DNA of 64,000 nucleotides from Paenibacillus sp. OK003. GTDB taxonomy: Bacteria > Bacillota > Bacilli > Paenibacillales > Paenibacillaceae. Every line of letters begins with the position of its first letter. Within the stretch, counting starts at the first letter, position 1. Position numbers and translations under genes: made by a program. Of this stretch, positions 17,191 to 25,375 are shown in pieces. The notes below the pieces were generated by a model that was not told the DNA's origin, searched no databases, and saw nothing but the letters and a program-made list of their open reading frames with translations. The stretch lies in assembly GCF_900109515.1 (NCBI RefSeq), contig NZ_FOBD01000009.1, forward strand, positions 186,001 through 250,000, in the 5' to 3' direction.

Positions 17191-17898
17191 TCATTTATTA
17201 TCCGTATTAAACATACTAATTCCCCATTCAATCATAGCTTGATCTTGGGGGTCGTCAAAATATGTTTTCCACCAAGAAGGGTGTGCTGTTCCTGAATATA
17301 TCTGATAAGCACCTGCTACGGACTTTAAAATGCTCGCTGGGAAAAGGTATCTACCTACATAGCCGTAGTGAATATTCCCAATATCCTCACCGGTGATAAT
17401 CCTACCATTAAACTTATAACGTTTACTTACTCCATATTTAAGTTTGTAATCCCATGGGCCGCCACTCTTTACCTGAGAAGCAAAGTAAAGGCCAGCTCCA
17501 GCCAAATCATTTGGATACATATACAACATTCGTAAGCCATTACCTCTCATTTGCTCCTTAAAAATATTCGTAATTTCTTGAATACTTCCCTCATCAGGAT
17601 CTGCTTGAGGAGTTATTACACCACTACTTTCATACATTTGTATATAATTCAAAGTAGCTGTTGCTTCATCTAAAATTTTATTTATATCAAGGCCTTCAAC
17701 ATTACCATTAATTAATGCTTGTTCTACTTGATTATGTTTACGTTGAACATCTTTTAACAATTTATCTGTAAAACGTTCAGAAACTGTGATATTTTGTTCT
17801 TTCGATTGTAAGTTTTGAGAAGCTGACACAGAATAAGGCGTGAGTAGAATTGATGCTGCGACTGTTCCAATAATTAAACTGGTAATTTTCTTTTGCAT
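17191..17898 (-). CDS. Secreted protein with polymorphic toxin type 44 domain
   Basis: A 235-residue protein with a clear Sec signal peptide ending near VSASQ (residue about 27). The helical linker reaches about residue 100. The C-terminal domain contains GGPWDYKLKYG, GNIHYGYVGRYLF, AGAYQIYSGTAHPSWWKTYF and DDPQDQAMIEWGI, the conserved pattern of the bacterial toxin 44 family, proposed to be enzymatic with conserved His and Asp residues. Here it is a stand-alone secreted protein rather than the tip of a large RHS or LXG protein. The neighbouring small membrane protein is the candidate immunity factor. Its promoter must lie in the AT-rich 17.9-18.1 kb region. Confidence 0.82.
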   Translation of the reverse strand: MQKKITSLIIGTVAASILLTPYSVSASQNLQSKEQNITVSERFTDKLLKDVQRKHNQVEQALINGNVEGLDINKILDEATATLNYIQMYESSGVITPQADPDEGSIQEITNIFKEQMRGNGLRMLYMYPNDLAGAGLYFASQVKSGGPWDYKLKYGVSKRYKFNGRIITGEDIGNIHYGYVGRYLFPASILKSVAGAYQIYSGTAHPSWWKTYFDDPQDQAMIEWGISMFNTDNK

Positions 17899-18157
17899 TA
17901 CAAAATTCCTCCTTATTAATTAATTACTTCATGTGTATTATAAACCAACTCATTTGTCGAAGTAAGGGGAATTTTGTATGTTTAACTCATAAATTTCATT
18001 TTTAAACTCGTTTATTGGAACGTTATTTATATTTAATTCTTTTTTATCATGACTTGCAAATGATTTGAGCAAACACCAGTTCCATTGTTATTTTCACAAA
18101 CTTCTGGCAATAAACCTTGACCATAAAATAATTGTTTATAAGTATTCAATGGTAACT

Positions 18158-18625
18158 TCAGAAATATAGCTTCTCCTTTCTCCATTGACCAGTCAAATCA
18201 ATAAATGCTCCTTTAAATCTACCTAACTGAAGCTGGCGAATAGTCTCATCTTTGGGCATATGCATGATTCGTGACAAATCTCTGGATGTGTAGTAATCAT
18301 CCACTTTAAACTCCAGCGTAATTCCTACACTCATCTCATAAAAGAACATAAACAAGTGTTCACATGCTGTATGTCCTAATTTGCAGTTCCTCACTAGGTC
18401 GGTCCAATTATATTTTGTTAGATCGCTTAATAAGATATTTACTCCAAAGGAACGTTGTAAGCACACCATAATTGACTTCGTTAATGGTGTAAGAAGCTGT
18501 TCACTACATCCATATAAATCCAAAGACATGAACGGGGCACGGAATGCAACGCTCTCCTGAATGGAAAACCCACGATCTGCCATCATTTTCAAATGAGATT
18601 TGAAAGCTTTGTACTCCATATCCAT
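18158..18625 (-). CDS. Hypothetical protein (155 aa)
   Basis: A soluble protein beginning MDMEYKAFKSHLKMMADRGF with two Met start options; AAGGTGAGGG lies upstream. The C-terminal part (DDYYTSRDLSRIMHMPKDET) resembles a small helix-turn-helix of the MerR or excisionase type, so a DNA-binding role is possible. I do not recognise the family. It stands at the edge of the decayed-gene region but is itself open and has a sound ribosome site. Confidence 0.55.
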   Translation of the reverse strand: MDMEYKAFKSHLKMMADRGFSIQESVAFRAPFMSLDLYGCSEQLLTPLTKSIMVCLQRSFGVNILLSDLTKYNWTDLVRNCKLGHTACEHLFMFFYEMSVGITLEFKVDDYYTSRDLSRIMHMPKDETIRQLQLGRFKGAFIDLTGQWRKEKLYF

Positions 18626-18860
18626 CGTCGACCCTCACCTTACTATTTGTTTTTTTCCATATTCCATAACTTATGAATCTTCGCTTATAATGGTAAGTTA
18701 TTACTGAATGATATAGAAAAAGCGAAAGTAATGACGATACGACCTGTTGTTATTTGTAGCCGCATGCGTTACTCTCGCTTTTAACATAAGAACTTTCTTC
18801 TTCAGTTTAAAGTCTAATCGTTATTTTTATGGACTCCTTTTGCTTGATATGGCTGTAGGA

Positions 18861-18962
18861 TTATTGAGCAACATCACGTATCCAATCCGCATTCATCGCA
18901 ATCTCCTCATCTGACATGTCAGCGATATTTTCCAGCCTCTTGAGCAATTCGTGTCGTTTCAT
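18861..18962 (-). CDS. Small hypothetical protein (33 aa)
   Basis: The frame reads MKRHELLKRLENIADMSDEE and continues to a TAA at 18861, with GAGGAAAAC just upstream of the ATG. It starts directly after the broken gene at 18971-19265, and this dense spacing is typical of phage gene strings. The short length leaves doubt. Confidence 0.4.
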   Translation of the reverse strand: MKRHELLKRLENIADMSDEEIAMNADWIRDVAQ

Positions 18963-18970
18963 AGTTTTCC

Positions 18971-19265
18971 TCATATTTCTTTTCCTTTGTTATACGCTTG
19001 CAATACCATTCGCGTTCGATGCCCACCATCCTGAATCACAGGAGTTTCCGGCCACCAACCAATGATATGATCCAGGTGATTACCGGGTTCTTCATAAAAC
19101 TCCAATGTCTCATTCAACTGTGCAATGTGTGCAATGTTTCATTTATAACATCTAGCAGACATTCTCTTTCATCTAGCAGTTCTCCGACCATTGCGTTCCA
19201 CGGTGCGCTTAAAAATGCATTTCTTAATCTCTTCTAAGTTTATACGGTATCAGTTCTAATTTCAT
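18971..19265 (-). pseudogene. Decayed phage-type gene with two frameshifts
   Basis: Starting MKLELIPYKL at 19265, the protein can be followed through two frame changes: near 19225-19232 into LRNAFLSAPWNAMVGELLDE, and near 19110-19120 into LNETLEFYEEPGNHLDHIIG, ending ...AYNKGKEI with TGA at 18971. The parts look like one phage protein, with the acidic NETLEFYEE and GWWPE segments. The indels show it is no longer functional as a single product. Confidence 0.6.
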
Positions 19266-19411
19266 ACTCTGTCTCTCCATATTTTTCGGCAACTTCTCCC
19301 AAATGATTGCTCCTCGAGGATGTGTATAAGGAATCAGCTCCGGGTAAATTATTAAATTTTCAAATACCCATGCCCACGGTAACCAAGTATGCTGCTTCGG
19401 CACGCTGACGA
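19266..19411 (-). pseudogene. Remnant of a phage protein with an ASCH-like C-terminus
   Basis: An open stretch without its own start reads VPKQHTWLPWAWVFENL and HPRGAIIWEKLP, the WxxxNP/IPYxxPRGxxxW pattern at the end of ASCH-like phage proteins. It continues in frame into the next decayed gene. The upstream part, to about 19700, has stops in all frames. Confidence 0.4.
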
Positions 19412-19704
19412 GGCGTAGCTATGAACATACTTACTCTATGGTCTTGTGTATAAGAAACCAGTTCACCGTCACACACCCGATAGGATCATGCTCTATGATG
19501 TCACACTTAGACACTCCAAATAGTGATGACTGTTTTTATTTATCGCAACCTCTGGTATAGCTAATGCATGGCTAGGATTCGTTGCAAAATCTCTTGCTGA
19601 AACGGAATATGTTCCTTTAAGGATATTTCCCTTATGATGACGATCTTCTTTTGCACCCTGAAGCACTTCCATATATATTAAGTTTATTACTCATACCTTG
19701 TAGT

Positions 19705-20468
19705 TTACTCATGGCCAGCCTCCGTTCTTTCTACTGACAGCAACGGAATATCAAGCACATCGTAAATATATATTTCAATATCACGGTATACAACCACGCT
19801 TTCATCGTCCGTACAACAATCCTTTGTTTTAAAAATTTTGGCTGAGGGTAAACGGGATGTGATCAGTTTGACCAGCTTGGAACGATTATTATCGTTGTCT
19901 ACCAACTCCGGGCTACGTCCACCTTCTTTATAAACAATGTCCCAGTCCTCCTCGATCAGTTCCTGTATACGTTACTTGCGATTCTTTTTGTCTGTCTCAG
20001 GTGTCTTGCTGAACGTGTACAGGTGATCCAACATAAAGCAAAATCGAGCTTTATAGTGGCCGTATTCTGTAAATACCTCGTCAGACACATGAGGGAATCA
20101 GTATTGGTTCCACCAGTTAGAGACTGTAGATGCAAGAAACTGAAGTTGTTCCTTCAAACTGTCGATAGGTTTGTTCTCACCCAATTGTCTTTCAAGCTCA
20201 CGAATACGGGCACTTGCCTCTCTAATCCGCAGATGTCGCTCTTCCTTCTCCTTAGTAAGACACTCTCATAGTTCAATTGCTTGGATACATCGCTGATATG
20301 ACCTTCAATTAAACCGGACAGTATCCCGGCCATCTCCTGAGTCAAATTGTCCTTGCTGATCCAATCATGAAGTTGTTTGACAGCAAAAAACTTATACTTC
20401 AGCGTTTTAATTGCAACTGACTTCTCATCAGCATTTAGGATAACTTTCATTTCATTTTCAATATTCAA
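19705..20468 (-). pseudogene. Decayed gene of unknown family with one frameshift and two in-frame stops
   Basis: It begins MNIENEMKVILNADEKSVAI at 20468. After a one-base frameshift near 20255-20265 the coiled-coil-like part KEKEERHLRIREASARIREL follows. A TGA replaces an expected residue after SNWWNQY (near 20100), and a TAA follows KTPETDKKNRK (near 19973). The frame then continues as RIQELIEEDWDIVYKEGG to a stop at 19705. The four pieces are consecutive and in register, so about 250 residues of one former protein can be rebuilt. Three separate lesions indicate long decay rather than a sequencing slip. Confidence 0.7.
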
Positions 20469-20489
20469 TCACCCTCCCTGATTTTGATG

Positions 20490-20729
20490 CTATATATTTT
20501 TCTTACTTTTAGACTGCGTTTGTATTCCAGCACGCTTATTTATGCTTTGGAGTTCTTTCATACTTAAAGCAATACTACTCGTCACTTTCCTATCTTCAAT
20601 CTCGGGCAGCTTCACAAACTTCTGACTGCAAGGCACTTAGGCGAAAGTAGCGTTTTGACCATCATCTGCGATTACCTCATAGCCAATTGCTGTGTATCCA
20701 TGTATCTTCCGACCATGCAATGTCTTCAT
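20490..20729 (-). pseudogene. Small gene with an internal stop codon
   Basis: From an ATG with AGAGAGGTGG upstream, the frame reads MKTLHGRKIHGYTAIGYEVI and meets a TAA after 30 codons. The same frame then continues without further stops for 48 codons (VPCSQKFVKLPEIEDRKVTS and onward) to TAG at 20490. One nonsense mutation in an otherwise open 79-codon gene fits the decay seen on both sides. Confidence 0.5.
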
Positions 20730-20813
20730 CAGACTTACCACCTCTCTTTAAGACCGCCTAGCTGCACGCCACTCTGGTTTGCCGACAATATAGCCGACCA
20801 ATCGCCCTCACGC

Positions 20814-21284
20814 TCACGTAAACGTTGTGACCCAAGTCTCCCTGATTGCTGTACACTCCACAACGGTTCTGTAGCAGCCCGTTCCAATTCCAACCGCAGT
20901 TTGTAACACGGTTATGGAAAGTGGCATAAGGAATCCCATTCTACTCAGCAAGCTGGACGTATTCTTTGGGAAGCACACGTACACATTCTGATGCTTAAGA
21001 GCTTGTTCTCGTATTTCTTCTGAAGTTTGTAGCAGCTTCATTGCTGCCTGCTCCATCTTCCACCCTAATCTGATCCGATTGTAGAACGTGTTCTTGTTTA
21101 TTCCGTTTTCTAATGCAATCTGTAGCCACTTCCGACGATTCGTGAATCCTCGCAGTGGTGTTGTCATCGCACGTTCTTTCGTCCAGCCTTGTGCACGAAT
21201 TCGACGATCCAGCATGGCAGGCTTTATTCCTATTTTCTCAGCCTCAACATATTCTTCAGGCGTGATGTAAAACCAATGACTCAA
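20814..21284 (-). pseudogene. Frameshifted phage-type protein with repeated helix-turn-helix-like units
   Basis: The N-terminal 100 residues contain two related units, EYVEAEKIGIKPAMLDRRIR and NGINKNTFYNRIRLGWKMEQ, like the repeated HTH units of small phage and plasmid proteins. After LKHQNVYVCFPK the homologous sequence moves to another frame, where PKEYVQLAE, a TAG, then NGIPYATFHNRV is found, a third unit of the same type. The stated frame runs on with unrelated residues. One frameshift and one nonsense mutation explain this. Confidence 0.6.
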
Positions 21285-21310
21285 CGTCTCGTCCTCCTTT
21301 TAAACTAAAT

Positions 21311-21339
21311 AAATCCCCAGTCTAAGCAACTGGGGATTT
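21311..21339 (-). terminator. Intrinsic terminator after the RadC-like operon
   Basis: AAATCCCCAGT pairs perfectly with ACTGGGGATTT around a seven-base loop, followed by ATTTAGTTTA on the minus strand. It closes the transcript of the RadC-like gene and the 45-codon gene. Confidence 0.8.
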
Positions 21340-21355
21340 ATACAATATTTCATCT

Positions 21356-21493
21356 TCACTTCACCTGTTTTAACTGACGCAATGTAATACTCTTTAAGAC
21401 TTCAGAAGAAGCACTAAGCATCAAACCAGCAATCCAACGTTCCTTCGTTGTCTTACTCAAAAGCTGTTTCAAATACCGCTCCTTTGCTGACAT
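21356..21493 (-). CDS. Small basic protein (45 aa) overlapping the end of the RadC-like gene
   Basis: The frame reads MSAKERYLKQLLSKTTKERW and continues for 45 residues, ending LKQVK. Its ATG overlaps the TGA of the RadC-like gene by one base (TGATG), a typical translational-coupling junction, and it ends just before the terminator. It is basic and helical. The function is unknown. Confidence 0.55.
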   Translation of the reverse strand: MSAKERYLKQLLSKTTKERWIAGLMLSASSEVLKSITLRQLKQVK

Positions 21494-21981
21494 CACATCA
21501 TCCCCAATTGCTTCAGGGATACAAATCCCTCAACACCAACGATAATATGGTCCAGTACGTTAATATCAACAATTGCACCGGCATCATATAACCGTTTAGT
21601 GACCTTGATATCTTCCTGGCTCGGAGTTGGATCACCTGAAGGATGATTATGCACACAGATAATAGAAGCTGCATTCTTTAAAATTGCTTTTCTAAATAAT
21701 TCTCTAGGGTGCACTATAGCAGCATTTAATGTCCCAATCCCTATCGTTTCCTTAGAAATAACACGATTCTTAACATTCAGCATGATTGCAACAAAATGCT
21801 CATTAGGAAGGGATGACATCTCAGCAGCTACGAGCTGATACACATCTTCAGGCTTTCTAATCTCACTAGGAACATCTTCTTGCATTACTCGCTCCACCAG
21901 TTGTAATAACTTTTCAGCGTGTTCACGTCTTCGTCGAGGCAAAGAAGCCAATTGAGTTTCATTTACCGAGAAGTTTTTCAT
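21493..21981 (-). CDS. RadC-like JAB/MPN domain protein
   Basis: A 162-residue protein from the ATG five bases after AAAGGGG; a longer start is rejected. It contains the JAMM metalloprotease-like motif of RadC proteins: Glu61 in LPNEHFVAIML, then HNHPSGDPTPSQED with His111, His113, Ser121 and Asp124. The N-terminal HhH region of chromosomal RadC is absent. Short RadC forms of this kind are common on phages, plasmids and integrative elements, and their role is unproven despite the old DNA-repair name. It is followed by a coupled 45-codon gene. Confidence 0.88.
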   Translation of the reverse strand: MKNFSVNETQLASLPRRRREHAEKLLQLVERVMQEDVPSEIRKPEDVYQLVAAEMSSLPNEHFVAIMLNVKNRVISKETIGIGTLNAAIVHPRELFRKAILKNAASIICVHNHPSGDPTPSQEDIKVTKRLYDAGAIVDINVLDHIIVGVEGFVSLKQLGMM

Positions 21982-22012
21982 ATATTCCCCTTTCTGTTTA
22001 TCCCGACCCCGC

Positions 22013-22043
22013 AATGGCGGTGTCGGAATTAAACACCGCCATT
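22013..22043. repeat. Inverted repeat upstream of the RadC-like gene
   Basis: AATGGCGGTG pairs with CACCGCCATT around an 11-base loop. The minus-strand side is followed by GCGGGGTCGG rather than a T-run, so it is not a normal intrinsic terminator. It could be an operator or mRNA stability element. Confidence 0.45.
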
Positions 22044-22088
22044 TATTGCCAGGCGAAAGGCTATTTTGAATTAGTTTGTCGTGTCGAA

Positions 22089-22449
22089 CTACACTTTGCG
22101 AGAAGCAAAACGTTTAGTCTCTTTCAACGTACCATACCCGGACAAGGAAACGTCCTCCCAACCAAGTTTTTTCAGCGCAGTTGAAGAAAGACTCAGGTAA
22201 TCCCAAGCATTTTTCCCTTCCGCTGTGATCGCCACCGCAAGTTCACGCAATCCATCAGGTTTAAAAGACCAGCTTCTGGTATTGCTGTACTCCCAAACTT
22301 TATCCGCAGCTTGAAGTGCTCCATTTTCATCAACATAAGTCTTCAAACATTCTTTCATCTGTTTCAATGCAGCCTCGGTTCTTTCGATTTCTAACGCGAT
22401 CTGGATTGCCTTCTCTATTGTTAATTTTTCATGTATTTGTATTTGTCAT
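22089..22449 (-). pseudogene. Hypothetical gene frameshifted near its start
   Basis: From the ATG at 22449, which has GAGGAG upstream, the frame stops after MTNTNT. In the next frame the protein continues EKLTIEKAIQIALEIERTEA, then MKECLKTYVDENGALQAADK, ending at 22089. The break is inside ACAAATACAAATACA, a short direct repeat prone to slippage. Without the slip the product would be about 118 residues. Translation might restart at a TTG inside the gene (22367), but no ribosome site is evident there. The family is unknown. Confidence 0.5.
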
Positions 22450-22533
22450 ATATAACACTCCTCAAGTTTTTGTTTTTTTGTAATGCAGAAGACAAATATT
22501 TTCCAAGGGAATAATTCGTCATTTTATACGCAC

Positions 22534-22755
22534 CTATAACTTTTTATAGATGTAGCCATTGGTGGAAAGGTGAAGGCCACAGGTTGTTATTGCAATCCCA
22601 TTAAGACCCGTGTCGAAGTTCTGAACAACTTCAAACCCCTTACTTTCCAAATATCGCCTGGCTTCTGTCCCGTCGAGATCAGCAAAACATTGATAGTTAT
22701 GATCTACAATGAATTCTCCTGACTCAGCAGCATTAATGATTTCGTCTTTCGTCAT
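22534..22755 (-). CDS. Small hypothetical protein (73 aa)
   Basis: A 73-residue soluble protein, MTKDEIINAAESGEFIVDHN and onward, with mixed alpha/beta composition and a GGAGGG site before the ATG. It lies downstream of the RecB/Cas4-like nuclease in the same direction. No known domain is recognised. Confidence 0.6.
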   Translation of the reverse strand: MTKDEIINAAESGEFIVDHNYQCFADLDGTEARRYLESKGFEVVQNFDTGLNGIAITTCGLHLSTNGYIYKKL

Positions 22756-22782
22756 ATTTTTATCCCTCCAAAATACATTTTC

Positions 22783-23460
22783 TCAAAGCTTTATACATTC
22801 CATTACAAACGGGCAATGTTTGCAGGGACTACCCGGTGTAGGTCGAAAAAGCGAAGAAGCCATATCCGGGAATGATTCCAGACATGACTTCTTCATTTCA
22901 ATCTGCTCCGCAAGCTGAATGGCCCATTCTCTAGCCTGGTTTCCATCAGATTCGTTGTAAATAAACGATTCTGCTTTCCGAAACCGTAGAAAAAACAATG
23001 TGCCTTTGACTTGACGAAGACCTCTCATTTTCATAGTGGCCCATGCGTACAAAGCAAGCTGCCTTGTATCATGGACCCCGTAAAGTTTCCAATTCGACTT
23101 CCAATCCCAGAAATGTACTTCCTGAAGCAAATCAATGTACCCCTGAAGCTGGATTCCGGACGAAGAGTCCAACGGAAGATTAAAATGAATCTCCGTTTGA
23201 CCCTTTACATCAGGAGCCTGCTGAAGCAACTTCAAAACTTCTTCATAAGTCACTTCGGGATGAAAATCGGCTTCGATTATAGCTGCCAAGATCGCTTCAT
23301 GTTCAGACATACCATTGATTTTTAGCTCAATCGCCTTATGCACTGCTTTACCGAGAGCGAGTGGTTTTGTAACCGGCTCTGGTCTACCCAAAATATACTT
23401 CATATAGAAGCGAAATGGGCAAGTTTCATACAGGGAAAGTCGTGAGTATGAGAAGATCAT
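22783..23460 (-). CDS. RecB/Cas4-type PD-(D/E)xK exonuclease with a predicted 4Fe-4S cluster
   Basis: A 225-residue nuclease. The start at 23460 overlaps the previous stop as ATGA and gives the usual family start MIFSYSRLSLYETCPFRFYM. Active-site residues are His41 (GKAVHKAIE), Asp110 (GYIDLL) and D-W-K at 119-121, then a QLALYAW helix. Cys14 with Cys213, Cys216 and Cys222 (CKHCPFVMEC) forms the C-x(n)-C-x2-C-x5-C pattern that holds an iron-sulphur cluster in AddB and Cas4 nucleases. It probably processes DNA ends together with the neighbouring SSB and recombination-type protein. No cas genes are adjacent. Confidence 0.88.
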   Translation of the reverse strand: MIFSYSRLSLYETCPFRFYMKYILGRPEPVTKPLALGKAVHKAIELKINGMSEHEAILAAIIEADFHPEVTYEEVLKLLQQAPDVKGQTEIHFNLPLDSSSGIQLQGYIDLLQEVHFWDWKSNWKLYGVHDTRQLALYAWATMKMRGLRQVKGTLFFLRFRKAESFIYNESDGNQAREWAIQLAEQIEMKKSCLESFPDMASSLFRPTPGSPCKHCPFVMECIKL

Positions 23461-23882
23461 GTGATTCCCAAGTATGTTTGGCATAGGTTCTTAGCAGCAT
23501 CCACCTTTTTAGCTACAACATCACTTTGAACAGTGATATCCTGCTGTAAATGATGCTTGGCAATGAGTAAGAAAGCTATGACGGCCTGATCATAAGGATA
23601 TGCGCTTGTTTTACAGAACTGAAAATATTGATCATTTTCATCGGGCTCATTCCATAGATACAACACCCGTGGAAAAACAAAGTCTTCATACCTATCTGCA
23701 CCCACACCATTAAATAGCAGATTGTCTTCATTAATAACGGGATCTCCTGTTCCTCCTGGACCAGCAAGTAACACTCCTACCCCTGCGAATACAGGTAACA
23801 AACGTTTAAAGTCAGTCAGAATTTTAAGATACACATCGAGTTCGATCTCCCTTACTCGATACCAGAAATGGGTATATCCCAT
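23457..23882 (-). CDS. Hypothetical phage-type protein (141 aa)
   Basis: The protein begins MGYTHFWYRV, a start seen in a group of uncharacterised phage and plasmid proteins, and has FNGVGADRYEDFVFPRV in the middle. An ATG two codons upstream is too close to AGGAG; the chosen one is nine bases from it. It is coupled by an ATGA overlap to the nuclease gene downstream, so a role alongside the nuclease is possible. No catalytic motif is visible. Confidence 0.6.
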   Translation of the reverse strand: MGYTHFWYRVREIELDVYLKILTDFKRLLPVFAGVGVLLAGPGGTGDPVINEDNLLFNGVGADRYEDFVFPRVLYLWNEPDENDQYFQFCKTSAYPYDQAVIAFLLIAKHHLQQDITVQSDVVAKKVDAAKNLCQTYLGIT

Positions 23883-23920
23883 ATTCATTCACTCCTATTT
23901 AAATGAGAGTTTGTCGGTTT

Positions 23921-24373
23921 TTAGAATGGTAAGTCATCATCTGGAATTCCCCAGTCATCGCTTGCCGTGTTCGTTCCACGACCGTTTCCACTGTTTCCGT
24001 TCTGTTGATTTCCTGTCCCCGGTCTTGAATCGTTTGAAGAAGTAGTACCACCAGACTGAGGAGTGAGGAATCTAACGTTGTCGGCAATGATTTCAGTTAC
24101 ATAAACACGTCTACCCTCGTTATTTTCATAGTTTCGTACTTGAATACGCCCTTCGACTGCAGCCATATGCCCTTTTTTCAAATGGTTTGCACAAGCCTCA
24201 GCAAGTTGTCTCCAAGTAACAACAGGAATGAAATCCGCTTCTCGTTCTCCACCTTGACTAGTAAAAGGTCTATCCACTGCCAAAGTAAATTGCGTAACGG
24301 CCACTCCAGCGGGAGTATATCGCAGCTCAGGATCACGAGTCAGACGACCAATCAAAATTACACGATTCAACAT
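23921..24373 (-). CDS. ssb: Single-stranded DNA-binding protein
   Basis: A 150-residue SSB with a complete OB fold ([20 protein letters not shown] to about 108), a Gly/Asn/Ser-rich linker, and the acidic tip DDDLPF that docks partner proteins. The length is slightly shorter than the chromosomal protein of Bacilli. Plasmid-borne SSBs coat the DNA strand after transfer and support replication. Its start overlaps the stop of the zinc-finger gene upstream, so the two are coupled. Confidence 0.95.
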   Translation of the reverse strand: MLNRVILIGRLTRDPELRYTPAGVAVTQFTLAVDRPFTSQGGEREADFIPVVTWRQLAEACANHLKKGHMAAVEGRIQVRNYENNEGRRVYVTEIIADNVRFLTPQSGGTTSSNDSRPGTGNQQNGNSGNGRGTNTASDDWGIPDDDLPF

Positions 24374-25053
24374 TTTTCTCCTCCGTCCATGCCTGCCTTT
24401 GTAGGTTCAGGACTTACAGGTTTCGTTTTAAACTGGTCCACAAATCGCTCGACATCCTCTGTCCACTTTGGACGGGAGGCACAAGAGTAGATTTGTAGTA
24501 CACTTTCAAGGAGAGGCGATTCAATCTCTCGCTCTCGTTGTCTGATTTTTTCAATGTAGTTCTGATACGTACAGGTTTTGATCCCCACAATTAATTGAAA
24601 ATAGGCATCTCGCTGCTCCTTCATCAGAAACTCTTTCCATGAGTCCCAAAACAGATCAAGGGAACGCATATAATACGAGAAATCCCGTTCCCTCATCTGC
24701 TTCCAGTTTGGTTCTCTCACGCCAGTATGTTCTCTCAGCAACCTTCGCTGATTTTGGCTGAGACGCTCGGCAGGATGAATAATTCTCCGTTTTCGGAATC
24801 GTTGTTTTACGTTCTCCTCCGGGATATTTTCCAACAGAGAAATAAAGCGAAAAACACCACCACTCTCATTACAAAACCAGCATTTGAACACTTGGTCTTT
24901 GCTATTGAGAGAAAGGTAGTATCTTCGCTTTTTACTTGGCTTTGAATCCTCATGACAGAAAGGACACTTACACGCCACTTCTTCCCTTGATCTGGAGTGT
25001 GGATTGATCTGCAGACCATGTTGTTCAGCAATGGCCACAATATCAGGAAGCAT
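24367..25053 (-). CDS. CHC2-type zinc finger protein (primase-like N-terminal domain only)
   Basis: About 228 residues. The N-terminus matches the DnaG-type CHC2 zinc ribbon: [11 protein letters not shown] with Cys30, Cys33 and His34, [20 protein letters not shown] with Cys58 and Cys61, then the helix [10 protein letters not shown]. No Toprim polymerase domain follows. The C-terminal 150 residues are charged and helical with [12 protein letters not shown]. It could recognise single-stranded DNA for a primase encoded elsewhere. The start overlaps the preceding gene by about 11 bases, so translation is probably coupled. Confidence 0.85.
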   Translation of the reverse strand: MLPDIVAIAEQHGLQINPHSRSREEVACKCPFCHEDSKPSKKRRYYLSLNSKDQVFKCWFCNESGGVFRFISLLENIPEENVKQRFRKRRIIHPAERLSQNQRRLLREHTGVREPNWKQMRERDFSYYMRSLDLFWDSWKEFLMKEQRDAYFQLIVGIKTCTYQNYIEKIRQREREIESPLLESVLQIYSCASRPKWTEDVERFVDQFKTKPVSPEPTKAGMDGGEKC

Positions 25054-25375
25054 GATCAATCACAGCTCGTATCATTTCCTCCTGGCTGGGCGGAAGCTGA
25101 ATCTGTTCCCAATCCGGGGAAAGAACAATTTTGCGTGTAACCGTATGAATCGTTTTTTCTGGTTCCCACCATTGCCAACGGCGATATAGCTCGGCTGCCA
25201 CCTGAACATGTTTACATTCCTTTTGTCCATAGTGACAAGCTGGGCAATCGTGAGTGATGATAAGGTCATTGAAATGAGGTTCAGCTTTGACCAAATAAAC
25301 ACCATTGTTCCGACTAGAAGGGAATACACAGATTAGTGTGTTCCCGTCTGTAAACGTAGCGTTCACTTTCGTCAT
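25043..25375 (-). CDS. SWIM-type zinc finger protein
   Basis: A 110-residue protein with Cys44-x2-Cys47-x6-Cys54-x-His56 (CPACHYGQKECKH), the SWIM zinc finger, preceded by beta strands (YLVKAEPHF). SWIM fingers bind DNA or protein and occur in DNA-metabolism proteins. It starts with an ATGA overlap on the upstream gene and overlaps the CHC2 gene downstream, forming a tight five-gene string with the recombination-type protein, CHC2, SSB and the nuclease group. Two Zn-binding small proteins in sequence suggest a replication or recombination accessory complex. Confidence 0.75.
   Translation of the reverse strand: MTKVNATFTDGNTLICVFPSSRNNGVYLVKAEPHFNDLIITHDCPACHYGQKECKHVQVAAELYRRWQWWEPEKTIHTVTRKIVLSPDWEQIQLPPSQEEMIRAVIDHAS

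Noticed and set aside
18998..19237. Plus-strand 79-codon frame in the decayed region
   Set aside because: It is opposite a minus-strand remnant whose translated text is clearly protein-like, and it has no ribosome site.
22013..22043. Strong hairpin considered as a terminator
   Set aside because: Followed by GC-rich sequence without a T-run, so kept only as an inverted repeat.
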